64,000 nucleotides of DNA from positions 57,998,421-58,062,420 of the forward strand of contig CM060978.1 of assembly GCA_030765065.1 (NCBI GenBank), in the 5' to 3' direction. This document shows, piece by piece, positions 22,187-34,068 of the stretch. The DNA comes from Deroplatys truncata. Taxonomy: Eukaryota > Arthropoda > Insecta > Mantodea > Mantidae. The notes beneath the pieces were generated by a model, which was given only the letters and a program-made list of their open reading frames with translations, ran no database searches and had not been told where the DNA came from. Position 1 is the first letter of the stretch. Each line of letters begins with the position of its first letter. Made by a program: the position numbers and the translations under genes.

Positions 22187-22609
22187 ATATCGTACTGTTG
22201 AGCCCATGCCATATTTCTAGATGTTTTGCAGGTAACGTGAAAGTAACACCTATTTTAGGAAAGGAATGAACTTAGTTTATTTGAATGTTAAAACTACAAT
22301 TGAACAGAATTTATTTTATTTCAAAAATCATGTTTCATTATTTACCTCGGGAATAAATTCCAGTGGAGTGCTGCCTTGAAGGTGTTAAAAGGTATGAGCG
22401 ATAAGCGCGCGCCGACGAGTAAGATCATAATAAGTCGCTGAAGTATTATGGATGCCATACCAGTTCACTTACGTCACACGTATTTAGCGTATTAGAGTGA
22501 GGTCAACCTAAAGGGTGATTGCAATGTGAGGACGATGCCATTTTTTGTGTTTTTAAAATAATAACTGAGTGTTCTGAAAATTGATTTCACATAACATTTT
22601 TGTTTTCTT
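22187..22609. other. Unclassified interval
   Basis: No gene or known repeat is recognised; a short GC-richer patch sits around 22400-22440. Confidence 0.4.
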
Positions 22610-22702
22610 TTTACTTTCCCTGCCGCGTACATAGTTGCATTTCATCCGAAAATTCAATACCGAGATTTCACGGGAAATACATGTTTTGAGACCCCTGAAT
22701 CC
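22610..22702 (-). repeat. R900 3' end in inverted orientation
   Basis: TTTTACTTTCCCTGCCGCGT through GAGACCCCTGAATCC is the complement of an R900 3' terminus. It joins without a gap to the forward copy at 22703, so that copy has an inverted duplicate of its far end placed before its 5' end. Confidence 0.7.
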
Positions 22703-23535
22703 AAAAAAATCTGATGTGTTACACTCACATGACTTTGTCTTCCCTTGTACAAACTATTTTTACAAACGCTTATTCTCCATATGCTTCATGTTAATCGAGA
22801 TGTTAATCTTATTGCTAATTTTCTTATAGATGCAAGGGGAATAAGGTAGGCTTTAAGCGATAGTCAAATATTTTAAGAGCTGGTTGCTATGTGACACATT
22901 CCATTCTGTTTGTATGTCCAGGACATAAAAACAATGAATAACGAATTCCCATTTGAGAAAGAGTATAAGTATTGACAAATTTAAGGGAATAACAAGCAAT
23001 ATCTGGAAAATGGTTCAATCAACAAAAAAATGCATATGACATAGTTGTGTATTTTAACACGATCTACACTTTTTATGTAGTAAAATTTTGGTCTATCTCT
23101 TATGGTTTACCAGTTATGCAAAAGTCGTTCACAATGAAGAATACTTTTGGAGACATTCCCAGAAAATTCCAGATATACATTTTATTTGTCATGTAAATAT
23201 CTTAAACATATAATATTTTAATCAAAACCGTTAGAGCCATTTTTGAGAAAATTAAAATTTTCGAAAAATGTTCCATGTAAAGGGTAATGTGAGGTGGGGG
23301 GATTTTCTTGAAAATCTTCGTGTCGCATACTGAACCTAAATTACAAATTTGGTGTTTATCCGACTGTTCGTTTCGAAGTTATGCTGTTCACAGACACTCA
23401 GAAACACACAGACACACTAACACACACGGACATGTTTCCAAAAAAGTTTTTTTTGGATTCAGAGGGCCTCTAAACATGTATTTCCGGTGAAATCTCGAAA
23501 ACGAAGTTTACTATACGTAGTAGAAAAAGTAAAAA
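22703..23535 (+). repeat. R900 copy, forward, full length
   Basis: It starts CCAAAAAAATCTGATGTG and ends TACGTAGTAGAAAAAGTAAA. The central GTGTCGCATACTGAACC region has a small deletion compared with other copies. Confidence 0.85.
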
Positions 23536-24607
23536 CGTTTCATCGAAAAACACTGTTATAGTGAACGAGCGAAGGATACAGGAGACCATGATGTGTTAAC
23601 CTTTAGTACGTTCAGATCAAAGTGTAAGACACATTCTGCCCCAAGGCTGGGTTTCGAGTGCTCCCGTATCAGTTTTCGGAATATATTGCCTGGTTTATTG
23701 CCCACTTGAAGAGGCACGATTTCTGAGCCGTTTAGCCTCAAGCGTTTCCGCAGAAACACCACTTCGATCACGAATTTGAATCTTGGATTTCGTGGTAGCG
23801 TAGCCTGTTAAAAGCAAAGCTCAGAAGTGATTATCAGTTTTACCCGTAAACAGGAGCGATCACAACTGTTTAAAATTTCTTTTACTCTTTACCATATGCT
23901 GTGTTCGTCTCACGAGAATGTGTCTATAAGGAATGTGTTGATATCAAAAATTCTAGCGCTATCTAAAAAAGGATTAATCCAAATACTAGTTTTTAAAGTT
24001 GAGGTTCTATAGATTTATTTTTCATCACGATCAAAGACCAATGTGAAAGTGAAACAACAGCAAGCAGCTTATAGAAATTTAAACAAATTATACCTCAACC
24101 TTGCTATACTTTCCTTCCGAATATGATTCGTCAGCAATGTAGAAAATAGTTCACTTAAGCATTTTCTGATTATCGTACAGCAACATTTGCTGAATGGGTG
24201 ATTAACAGTCTTAGCAATTTCTAAGCATTAAAGCCAGGACGAAAGGAAATATATTTGAACTGTTAGTAGACTTTGGGCAGGGACGTTGCACATAACAACC
24301 ACCTTCCCCATCCATCCTTATTGATGGGTTTCCAGACAGCACTCACCAGATCGTGTTTACCTACCGTCAGTGACTCTTAGAAACTGTTGTGTGCATTCTT
24401 TGTATTGATATGCTTTGGATTCAGCTAACTTGAACTAACTGCTTAAAATTCTTACTACTGGTGATTACTAATTGAACCATTTTGCTGTACTGCTGTTGGC
24501 AGCCATAATTTTAACTTGTATATTATGTGCATTTATGACTACGAAGCATTTCTGTTTATACCACGTCTATATACAGATTACGGCTCTACTTTCAACACAT
24601 CGACAAG
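23536..24607. other. Unclassified, possibly low-copy interval
   Basis: One of the longer stretches with no match to the window's repeats. A minus-strand ORF at 23556-23771 (71 codons) has coding-like composition but no motif I recognise. The other ORFs are shorter. Confidence 0.35.
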
Positions 24608-24986
24608 ACTTAGGGCCGGTTTCACCAACCGATGTTAAAAATACTCTAACACCTTGTTTGTTAACAATGTGTTCATAGTTTAAAATAATGCTAAAATATT
24701 GTGTTTTATCAAGCTTTTACAGCAAATTGTTACCTAACATTTAGTTAACATCAAAGATAACTGAGAACGCTAGCTTTCGAGAAGGCGGTGACCGAACTAT
24801 ACTACTTCTGAACGTGCTCCGATGTACTTTTGTCTACGTATCGCTGGGCTCTCTGTGTCAGTAGCAGACAGCTATTTACATTCATGGCAATTGCTATGTG
24901 ATGTTCCCGACTGTTTGAGGTTAGAATCGCTATTTCAACTGAATTAATAATTGGTTAATTATTGTATAGACTATTTATAAGTGCGA
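24608..24986. other. Possible dispersed-repeat fragment and spacer
   Basis: It begins with AGGGCCGGTTTCACCAACCG followed by several TTAACA/TGTTAA motifs up to about 24760. This reminds me of common arthropod interspersed repeats, but no second copy is in the window. The rest is unclassified. Confidence 0.25.
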
Positions 24987-25231
24987 AAAACCTATGGTCT
25001 TACATTAAAGGATAATGCACCAGCCTGGGACAAAATCCGCGAGTATTTTAATTGTAATGAACGCATTTCTCTAAGTCCAGTAAGCAAATGCGGCAATTTT
25101 ATGCTAACATAAAGTGCAGCACCATAAGCTTTAGGTGTGAAGAGCGTTTAGGACGGTTTATAACTGGTGGTGGACACTGCATTGAAACTAAAGTGGACGA
25201 AAATGTGTTATCGCTGATTAATCAAGATCCC
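24987..25231 (+). pseudogene. Myb/SANT-like DNA-binding domain relic
   Basis: Two adjoining plus-strand frames, joined by one frameshift near 25080, read as a trihelix/SANT-like domain. The first frame has AWDKIREYFN and the ISLSPVSK stretch. The second has MRQFYANIKC, then RFITGGGH and a VDENVLSLINQ end. The order Trp-x-x-Ile...Phe-Asn, the Lys-x-Phe-Tyr-x-Asn-x-Lys helix, the TGGG turn and the acidic DEN motif is typical of insect Myb/SANT-like proteins, some of which accompany PIF/Harbinger transposons. It has no upstream start and is cut on the right by an R900 copy at 25232. It could be a decayed exon or a transposon accessory gene; a host gene cannot be shown. Confidence 0.6.
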
Positions 25232-26067
25232 AAAAAAATTCTGATGTGTTACACTCACATGACTTTCTTTACTCTTGTACAAACTATTTATACAAACGTT
25301 TATTCCCCATATGCTTCATGTTAATCCAGATGTTAATCTTATTGCTAATTTTCTTGTAGATGTAAGGGAATATGGTAAGCTTTAAGCGATAGTCAAATCT
25401 TTTAAGAGCTGGTTGCTATGTGGATCATTCCATTCTCTTTGTATGTCCAGGACATAAAAACATGAATAACGAATTCCCATTTGAGAAAAAGTATTGGAAA
25501 ATTTAAGGGAATAAAAAGCAATTTCTCGAAAATGGTTCGCTCAACAAAAAAAATGTATATGACATAAATTGTGTATTTTAACGCGATCTACATTTTTTGT
25601 GTAGTAAAATTCTGTCTATCTCTTTTGATTTACCAGTTATGCAAAAGTCGTTCACAATGACGAATACTTTTGGAGCCATTCCCAGAAAATTCTAGATATA
25701 CATTTCATTTGTCATGAAAATATCTTAAACATATGATATTTTAAACAAAATCGTTAGGCCCTTTTTTGAGAAAATTAAAATTTTTAAAAAATGTTGCATG
25801 TAAAGAGTAATCTGGGGTGGGGGGATTTTCTTGAAAACCTTCGTGTCGCATCTCTGGAAGATACTGAAGCTAAATACCAAGTTCGGTGTTTATCCGACTG
25901 TTTGTTTCTGAATGATGCTGTTCAAAGTCACACAGACACATCTACAAGAAAATTAGCAATACGATTAACATCTCGATTAACATGAAGTAGATGGAGAATA
26001 AGCGTTTGTAAAAATAGTTTGTACAAGAGTAGAGAAAGTCACGTGAGTGTAACACACCAGATTTTTT
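25232..26067 (+). repeat. R900 copy with inverted 3' end
   Basis: It reads forward from CTGATGTGTTACACTCACAT to about 25940 (within the CACAGACACA tract). It then switches to the complement of the R900 5' end (25941-26067, ending GTAACACACCAGATTTTTT). Both ends are therefore the same about 125-bp sequence in inverted orientation, and the normal 3' end is missing. Confidence 0.8.
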
Positions 26068-26504
26068 AAATAGCCTCTACAGCTATTCGTGCCATAGAAC
26101 ATTCTTATATCTTCTTTAAGCTAACTATGATTGTTTGCATAAATAGTTGGATTGCACATTTTGTTGTAGGTACAAAGGGGATAGCGATAGGCAAATGCTT
26201 AAAGGCGCACAGCTCATTGCGTTTCCATAACATTGCAAGATACTAATGAATATCTACGGTACTTTAAAACAATGAAACGTATTGAAATATGATATCTTGG
26301 AACTGTGTAATGTCAAAAAAGGTTACTTGAACCAAATTGTTTGTTTTAAGGAGATTTGCGTTTATTGTGTAATACGCTTTCCACTATTTCTTAACGTTTT
26401 CTAGTTATACAAAATTACAGAAAACTCCTTCTGAATGAATAGGATTTTACAACCTATTCCTAGAAAATTAGATTAATAAATTTTGTTTATTTTGTAAATA
26501 TATT
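26068..26504 (+). repeat. Diverged R900, 5' part
   Basis: Order and motifs (GTAGGTACAAAGGGGATAGC, GCGTTTCCATAACATTGCAA, TTCTAGTTATACAAAATTAC) match the diverged R900 subfamily also seen at 58193. It stops where the next copy begins. Confidence 0.5.
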
Positions 26505-27248
26505 AAATCTGATTTTTTGCACTCACATGACTTTCTCTACTCTTGTACAAAATATTTTTACAAATGCTTATACTCCATCTACTTCATCTTAATCGCGAGA
26601 AACATTTGCAGATATTATCTTATTGCTAATTTACTTGTAGCTGCAAGGAGAATATGGTAGGCGATAGTCAAATCTTTTAAGAGCTGCTAGCTGTGTGGAT
26701 TATGCCACAAAAAATTATCTGAAATAACTTGTGGGTTACAAAGAGACCTACATTATTATGTACTAGTAGGTACGTTTTTGTCTATCGCTTAACGTTTATG
26801 AGTATACCAGATTATATAAAATTCCTCCCGAATGAAGAGGTATTCCCAGAAAATTCAGTTATACATTTCATTTGCCAGGTAAACATCTTAAACTATCTTT
26901 CATATCTTAATTAAAATGTTTATGTCATTTTGAGGAAATAAAAAGTTTTGTAAAATGTTCCATGTGAAGGGTATTTGGGGGTGAGTAGATTTTCTTGGAA
27001 ATCTCCCTGTTGCATCTTTGGAAAATACTGAACCCAAAGATAAATTTTGGTACTTATCTGACTTTTCGTTTAAGAGTATGAACACAGACAGACACTGGCA
27101 GATAGACGCAAACACACACGGATCTTTTTCTTAATTTTTGTTTTAGGGACCTCAAAACATGTATTCCCGGTGGAATCTCAGTATCGAATTTTTGGGTACA
27201 TTTAAGTATCTTGTCTACCTACTACGTACGCGGTGGAGAAAATAAAAA
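26505..27248 (+). repeat. R900 copy, forward, diverged
   Basis: It starts AAATCTGATTTTTTGCACTC and ends GCGGTGGAGAAAATAAAAAT, with the R900 middle (GTATTTGGGGGTGAGTAGAT, ACACACACGGATC) recognisable. Confidence 0.65.
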
Positions 27249-28184
27249 TTATTCACAGCTAACGAAAATAAACATTTTAAAAAATTAGCACGTAATTGTT
27301 ATATTAACATAGGCATTAAAATTATACTTTTCAATTTTATATTGTGTCTGTAATTACCCAATCCTCTTAAATCAAAATAAACTTTGAGGGTATGTTTTCG
27401 TCACCTACTAATGCTTATTTAAACTTCGGAATATATTTCAAAGCACCCTAAAGCAAGCCAATTTGTGATTTACATTTAGAAATCGCATCGTTTTTTTTTT
27501 TGAGCGAAAACTTCGTTAAACCGTACGCTCCTAACGGGCTTAAAATGTTACTTTATGAAACAAAGGTGGTGTAATAATTATTCATAATTTCCATAAAGCA
27601 AGTATACGGAGTTTATCACAGTATACATAATGTCGGTAATGCAAGAACATGGCGTGTTATTCAGAATTTTGCCGTTCCTCGCCGGAGGTGCACCTCGAAA
27701 TGAAATCCAAGTCTTGCGCAATTATTAGCATAAAAGACAGGCGACGCCTCCAGGGAAATAAAGCTGCGTGGGTCTGGGATAATTTAATTGTACGGAACGA
27801 GATTACCTCTTGACATGTACATAAGAATGCTGTTTTGAGAACTAGCCCGGCGAAACGCTTGCTTTCCTTTTAGTTGCTATAGCAACAGAGTCGAATTTTT
27901 GGTTTCCCACGCTTAGATGTTCTAATAATGCTCAGCTATATTCACAGATGATAGGAGGAAAAAGGGTGGTTTTGGAGGATAACGTTTTAAAGTAGAGGAT
28001 GCCATGAATACATGTACAGTTGAATGCATGGAAACGTGCCGATGCTTTTGGTTTTTCTTTATTTCACGTTGGCATAAGCTCATCACCTGTGTTCCACGGC
28101 AACTCTGAGTGAGACAATCTCTTACTGCTTTGAATTCAAGCCAAAAACACACAGGCGTTATCCTATACACAAAGTTCAGGCTTC
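27249..28184. repeat. Mostly unclassified; old repeat X, copy 1, and an X-box-like palindrome
   Basis: About 27800-28040 aligns with pieces at 32213-32290 and 33900-34060 (shared TACATAAGAATGCTGTTTTG-like and TTTTAAAGTAGAGGATGCC-like strings), so it is an old repeat. It contains GTTGCTATAGCAAC at 27873-27886, a perfect palindrome fitting the RFX X-box consensus. The left part (27249-27800) is AT-rich, with a GC-richer patch near 27640-27760, and is unassigned. Confidence 0.4.
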
Positions 28185-28420
28185 AAAACAACGCCACACA
28201 GTCCCTGGATGAGTCCGTCTCGTATTGGTTTGATGTCAAACTCAGGAGCGAAGAAACGGGGAGAAGCAAGACAGGCATTAAGCGAAGTGCTTGAACCTAA
28301 TAAAGAAAAGGAGACCAGGCTTCGTAAGGACGGTTCAGTATTTCCTTATGGTGAACAGACATTTGTGGTGCATCGGCGACGGTAAAAGTTTATCGAGGAT
28401 TTTACCGCAGTTAAATCTGA
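28185..28420 (+). repeat. Dispersed repeat W, copy 1
   Basis: It shares GATGAGTCCGTCTCGTATTG, AAACTCAGGAGCGAA and a GGTTCAGTATTTCCTTA block, in the same order, with 30586-30790, and in reverse with 57000-57235. The family is unknown. Short ORFs inside differ between copies. Confidence 0.6.
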
Positions 28421-28767
28421 CCGGCCATGAACGCCGGTTTTCATCGATTATCTCCAACTTCAATTATGTTGAAATGTTAAAATTGCTGTATAAGTTAGAC
28501 TTCTCATCTAAAAGAAACACTCATTCATGCATACTGGTAAAGTTACTTTAATGCACTTTATAATTTATAATGTCTTAAGTCTTTCTGTGCGACAGGTGCC
28601 TTATACATCCATATCCAAGACGTAAGAAAAATCCACACAATCACGGCATTACATATAATTATGTTGATTGAAGCATAGTTTCAAGAAAAAGGCATAAATA
28701 AGGGTAACGATGAATAGATTTAGTGCAATTAGTACATTTTCAGGTTAAAATGAACCAGAAGTCGGGT
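28421..28767. other. Unclassified interval
   Basis: No repeat or domain is recognised between repeat W and the fold-back mariner. Confidence 0.4.
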
Positions 28768-29255
28768 TCTGTGCTCGTAACCAGCTGTTAACTTCTGATT
28801 GATCTTCGTCTATGATGGCCTTTTGAGTCAGGGGAACATGCGAGAATCACTTGGGGAAAGATCTGGTGAATATGGAGGATGCGAGAAAACTTCCCAGTTG
28901 AATCTTCTGAGCTCCGCCTGGGTCAAGATTCAGCTTGGAAGTTTTCTCGTATCCTCCGTATTCACCGGACCTTGCCCCAAGTGATTTTCACATGTTCCTC
29001 CAACTCAAAGGTAAGCACTTTTAACACGGATGATGAAGTCAAATCAGTGAACAGCTGGTTGCGAGTACAGCACCCGACCTGGTGCAACACTGGCTTGGAA
29101 AAACTTGTGTCACGTCCCCAAAAATGCTTGGAAAAACATGTTGACTATGTAGAAAAGTAACAGAAGAATTGTACAATATAAATAAAATTAATTCAACATG
29201 ATCAACTGTGTGTAATGTTTTTATAAAACAGGGAGTACTTATTGGAGGCACCTCG
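28768..29255. mobile_element. Fold-back mariner derivative, copy 2 (left arm truncated)
   Basis: It has the same structure as copy 1 at 367-1044: arms meet at the hairpin AGTTGAATCTT...AAGATTCAACT-like (about 28890-28935). The right end is CACCTCG followed by TA at 29256-29257. The right arm still reads as a mariner transposase C-terminus, with DDEVKSVNSWL and the final KHVDYVEK before a TAA stop near 29158. The outer part of the left arm, about 100-170 bp with its inverted end, is missing. Two copies with the same centre show that the palindrome was itself amplified. Confidence 0.85.
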
Positions 29256-29257
29256 TA

Positions 29258-30346
29258 CATTAATTGCTTCGAGTTCAAATCTTGTATTGGAGTAATATTG
29301 TTTTCTTTCTGTTTTCCGCCTCTTTCAGTAGGTGAATGTCTACTAAGCTAAATGGGCCTTATTGTGGAAAGAAAGAAAAAATCTTTAATAGTTCAGTTTT
29401 CTAATCAATTGCAAGGCCAGCTTTTCCCACGTATCCATCTTAAAATTTATTGCTTCTATCCTTGTACAATCTTTTCTTAAGAATTGTATGTTAAATTTAA
29501 TAACATATTAAAGAAACTTGGTTCTATTTTTGATTTCCTCCATTGTACGCCGAACAAGTACATACATGCGTTTCATTAAAGAGGTAAAACAATGAAAAAG
29601 AGACGATGTGATGTGCATCTGTATGCGTTCAGTAGTGTTTACCTGCAATGAACGGTGCATAGGCTGCCAGGTAACCAAGGTCACCTAAATGGCGGTGAAC
29701 AATAGTGCACGTGAAGCCGAAATTATAAAGTCAATAACTATCATAATAATCTGGGAAGGATAGCAAAATAAAATACATAATAAAATATTTTAAATCAATG
29801 CATGTATTAAAAGGAGAAGCATTGGGAAAATTGTTGACTGTTAAAGGAGACAGAAAGACCAGGCAGGCACAGCTTAGCTAATTAGGAACCAGCCCCAGGT
29901 ATAAAGGGTAAATCCGCTGAAGCCAGTTTCTCTTGGAAATAATGGGTGCAGTTGCACTGGCCAGGATATGAAGGTCACTATAAGCCTCATGACGCTCAGT
30001 TTTGGTGCGAAATGTTTAAGAGGATAGAGGGGAAGTTAGGAGGTTTTTCCTTGTATCGCGCGTGTGGTGAGAAGATTCTCGCTGGGACGCTCGTGTGGTG
30101 AGGACACACTCTCGTTGGGGCCCTCTTGGGATGCGGAACAATATTCCCTGGGTGTGAACTTGCAAGAGGATCGAACGTTCAGCTGTAATTGATAATCTTC
30201 GGTCTTGGAAAAGACACAGTAACATCGTAAGAATTTAAAAGTGATCGGCAAATCTTAAGTCTGATTTTAATGGTGAATATAAGTGTTCCAAAAAAGCGTT
30301 CGTGTTTCTATGTACATACACTCATGCATACCCAGTGATTAAGATC
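29258..30346. other. Unclassified interval
   Basis: No domain-bearing ORF is seen. Two overlapping minus-strand ORFs (69 and 71 codons, 30016-30251) lie over a short duplicated sequence (GAGAAGATTCTCGCTGGGAC / GAGGACACACTCTCGTTGGG) and are not convincing. Confidence 0.35.
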
Positions 30347-30571
30347 TCATGCTCGAGCAACCGTGGCAAAGTATAAAAAAACAACTAGGAGGAGAAAAGC
30401 AGCAATCGTGAGGCAAAGGTATTGCTTCATTGTTGGAGGACGTAGCGTGGCTGCGTCACACCGTTGTGTGATGATTATCCCGGTCAAATTCTTACCGCGG
30501 TAAGCTGAAGGTACCTGAAGTGTTTGTTTAACGAGAATGGTGCACACGGCTATGGAAGGCATGCTTCCCAA
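30347..30571 (-). other. ORF ending in a signal-peptide-like segment
   Basis: A 74-codon minus-strand ORF. From its internal Met (about 30430) it reads MKQYLCLTIAAFLLLVVFLY and then ends in an Ala-Thr-Val-Ala-Arg-Ala cleavage-like tail directly before a stop codon. The short basic start, long hydrophobic core and A-x-A end look like a secretion signal, but nothing follows in frame. It could be a first exon whose splice donor I cannot identify with confidence, or chance. It is not called a gene. Confidence 0.2.
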
Positions 30572-30585
30572 CGACGGTCCACACT

Positions 30586-30790
30586 AGCCCATAGATGAGT
30601 CCGTCTCGTATTGGTTTGATGTCAAACTCAGGAGCGAAAAGGGGCGCGGGGAAGTACGACAAACATTAAGTGGAGTGCTAGAACTAGGTAAGGAGGAGTG
30701 GAGACTGGACTTGGTAGGGGCGGTTCAGTATTCCCTTACCAACATAAACTATTGTGCATTACATCGGCACTCGAGTGTATGATTATACAT
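30586..30790 (+). repeat. Dispersed repeat W, copy 2
   Basis: GATGAGTCCGTCTCGTATTG through GGCGGTTCAGTATTCCCTTA aligns with copy 1 at 28185-28420, at about three quarters identity by eye. Confidence 0.6.
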
Positions 30791-31114
30791 AGAACCGAAG
30801 CTCCAATAGCGTTATGTGTAGTGAAGGGATATTTTCTCACTGTCTCACCTTCTCTACATTCTATTCCTCCCTTACTCTCTCTTTCTCTCCCCTTGATTAT
30901 CCACACTCTTTCTCATTTTGTCTCTATGTACGGTACATGTTTTGAAAACGTGGAACAAAACTGCTATTTATAAGGTGTTAAAGGATATTGGTTATTGAAG
31001 TCCCTTATATTTATAAATTTCCGCAAATTTACTTGAACATTTTTATAGTTTTTTAACATAAATATAGCATAAAAAGTTTCTTGTCCTAAGTATACCGACG
31101 TGTATAAAAAGTGG
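30791..31114. other. Unclassified interval
   Basis: Includes a pyrimidine-rich stretch (about 30840-30920). No gene is recognised. Confidence 0.4.
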
Positions 31115-32200
31115 CCTATAGTGAAACACAGCTATTTACGTCGGTACCGACAAATCTAGCCCCACCCTCTGCCAGCGTGACTTCCTCTGTTCCTCGAGCA
31201 TATTTTAACCGCTGGGTTGGCAGGGTTCGTTACTTCCCCCAAAATATGACAATGGTAATATTACAAGCTACTCCTACTAGCGGGGTACAGTAAAGGTAAT
31301 GCTTCAGTGAATTTTGGCACAATAATAAAATATTGTGACGTATTAGTAGCACTGGGGATGCTAGTGTTGGCAACACGGACAGGATGTGACGTACCGTAAG
31401 GGAGCAGATAACGTGTTATTTGCGGCAAGACCAGGAAGTGCCTCTCTCTCTTTGTGTCTGGCAATTGAAGGGATAACACGTGGTAGGCATGGAGGTCCTC
31501 GTGGAAGCAAATAGAAAATGTAATCTGTGAATTTCGGTGGAATATAGTGGCCATCCAAAGTTGAGTATGGTGTGATTATTTGAACAGGTAATCCTATTCC
31601 TTAATCCCGTAATTTTTAAGGGCATTTAAGCATGTTTTAAGGTATATTTTAGGCTCGCCCCCGTCGGCCACGTATTAATGTGAGAAGTAAAGTAAGTTCC
31701 CAGGTACCTTTCTGCTCTACCATCCAAATTTGTGATATTAATATAACACAATAAAAATTGAGAAATAAAGACGAAAGTTCAAAACTTTTTTTATCCTTTT
31801 AATACACTTAAACTTTGTATTTTCATACTACGCGACCTTAATTTCAGAGTTCTTATTGCCTTTCGGTGGCGGCAAAAACTTTAACCAGTCTTAATGGACC
31901 TTCTCATATAAACGCCGTAGCTGTCGTCAGTTTAACAACGGGTTAAATAATTCTTACCGCTTCCTCTAGAGGCGGAATTATGTTGCATTGGTGCAGCCTT
32001 TCCATGTTTACTAATAGGGTCGACATTCGACAACCCCTTCATTTCATAGATTGTAATGCATTTCATGAGTTCGTTTTTAAGTCCCTGAATTGCTTTTCAG
32101 GCCAGTCGCATAGAAAACTGGTAGCGTCTGGGTGGGGTCAAATGTTAGTTACTTGAAAATGGAAATCTTACTGCGATCTAGTGGAATGGGAGACTATTTA
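31115..32200 (+). repeat. Old dispersed repeat V, copy 2
   Basis: This is the longer relative of 17150-17710 (landmarks listed there). Three overlapping minus-strand ORFs of 65-97 codons at 31261-31625 have no recognisable domain and no counterpart in copy 1. Confidence 0.5.
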
Positions 32201-32378
32201 CGCACCTCCCGCGTACATAACAACGCTGTTTCGAGATCTAGCGCTGAAAATGTTTGGTTTCCTATTAGTTGCAACACAGTGTAAGGGGACATATACCCGA
32301 TATGATAAATTATTGAAAATATAGGAATAAATAACTAATAATATAATATTGTGAAGTAGCTTTACTGTGAAATAACTT

Positions 32379-33254
32379 TGAGGCAGTATTCTTATCACTT
32401 AAATGATCTTAGTCTTATTATATAACATAAAAATTTAATAACAGCCCGCCTTTAAAGCAATATGTGTATGTAATAATATATAAAATCAATATTAATATTA
32501 ATATTATTATATACATGTATAATAATGTTATGTAAATGTATTACGTAATTTAACGATGTAGGAGCTGTGAGAATAGAAGCCGAATTTTTCTAACACTGAG
32601 GTAACCTTGAGGCAATAAAGAATTAGAAAGTTTAATAATACTACTAATAATTCTTGGAACAATAATGTAATATTTAAAACAGTTTATAAATAGCCAATCA
32701 ACAACTAGAAAAAGCTTAAGTTAAATGAAAGTATTCTATTGGAGTAGGATTAGCCAATCGGAGACTTGAAATAGAGAAATTTACAAATTTAAGCGGTAAA
32801 CGCCAGATGGAGTTCGCTTGGTACGTATTCAGTGTGAAACATAAAAAACATTCATTGCGGCGTGAATAATATAAGGTTTGCGTGTTAAAAAGTTCAAGTA
32901 ACAATAATCTCACAGCTCTACAGTAGGATTCATCAGTGAAGTATTATTTAATCGTGTGAAAGATTAATAAAACGAAGCTAAATACCATTATAATTTGTGT
33001 AAGTCTTCATTCTTTAGCCGTAATACCCCTGCTAAGAGATACGTGTTCTACAAATTACTACTGACGCAGCCGAGGCATACATAAATAATATTCAAATAAA
33101 CATTAAAATAAAAGTTAAAAGTGAGCATGGGGCGAAGGCCACCGGAAACTTTGCACCATATGTGGGGCATTTACTTCACCAAGTTTGGCTCTCCAATAGC
33201 AGCAATGCATCTACTTCAAATTTTTTTATCGTACGAGGGGCATCACTTCCTCTC
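32379..33254 (+). repeat. TGAGG-LTR copy E
   Basis: It starts TGAGGCAGTATTCTTATCAC and carries the conserved CTGACGCAGCCGAGGCATAC block near 33060. The 3' end is diverged and no clear target duplication is found (ACTT precedes it; AGTG follows). Confidence 0.75.
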
Positions 33255-34068
33255 AAGTGACCACAAAATGTAATTAGCGAAGAAGCGAACATGCAAGGAA
33301 CAATGTAATTAGCAACCAGGCGAGCTAGCAACAAGAGTAAAAGTCCACCGCCACACACACGTTAATGCATACAAGCTATAGGCAAACTCTCAGAAAATAG
33401 AGAGAGAGGTCCGAGGTGAGACAAAGATGGAGAAAAAGGCCCAATTTCTGGAAAGTCAAGGAAATTGGAAAAATAAAACAAAAACGAGAGTTGTAGAGTG
33501 AGGCGAAGATAGTGGATTTTAATGTTGAAGTCAAAAGAAGCTTGACTTCTAACAGTAGAGCATTTTATTTTTATAACACGCCAGGCAAATAACATTGAAA
33601 TAGTTGTTACGTATAAAGGCGCAAATATTGGCGTCACAGTAGGGGGATATAAAAAGAGGAGAATGCCCACGTAATAAATCAAAGTAGCGGGAAGATTCGT
33701 TTCTCTATCATTTTTGTTAGCTATCAGCTTATTATGAAAATTCAATTTGTTAATTTCCTTAACTCACATCATTCTGAGAAATGCCAATATACCTGGTATT
33801 CTTCTCAGCTCTACAACAAGCAGCCCGGCAGAGAACATTAGGGAACTTCGGAGATCTGAGACAGCATTCATGAGAGATAGCACATGTGTCTTACGTGCGA
33901 GACATCGTTTTCCCGCCACAACAATCGAATTGTTTGCTTCCCAGCTTAAATGCAAGAATACTGAGCTATCTTCACAGAAACAACTTCAGTAAAGAAACAA
34001 CTGGTTTTGAGGACAATGTTTTAAAGTAGAGAATGCCGTGATATATACGTGGTGAGAATACTGAAATT
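33255..34068. other. Unclassified interval; old repeat X at its right end
   Basis: A 127-codon minus-strand ORF (33362-33745) is hydrophobic and aromatic rich but matches no family I know, and there is no supporting signal. About 33900-34060 aligns with repeat X at 27800-28040. An 81-codon plus ORF and a 63-codon minus ORF overlap the same place and are not convincing. Confidence 0.35.

Noticed and set aside
28205..28260. Hammerhead ribozyme-like GATGAGTCCGTC in repeat W
   Set aside because: The CTGATGAG and downstream GGACGAAAC pairing needed for the fold are absent, and copy 3 reads GATGCGTCC, so the core is not conserved.
33362..33745. 127-codon hydrophobic minus-strand ORF as a membrane protein gene
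   Set aside because: It has no recognisable family, no convincing signal or topology, and no upstream or downstream gene signals; it is likely chance in AT-rich DNA.
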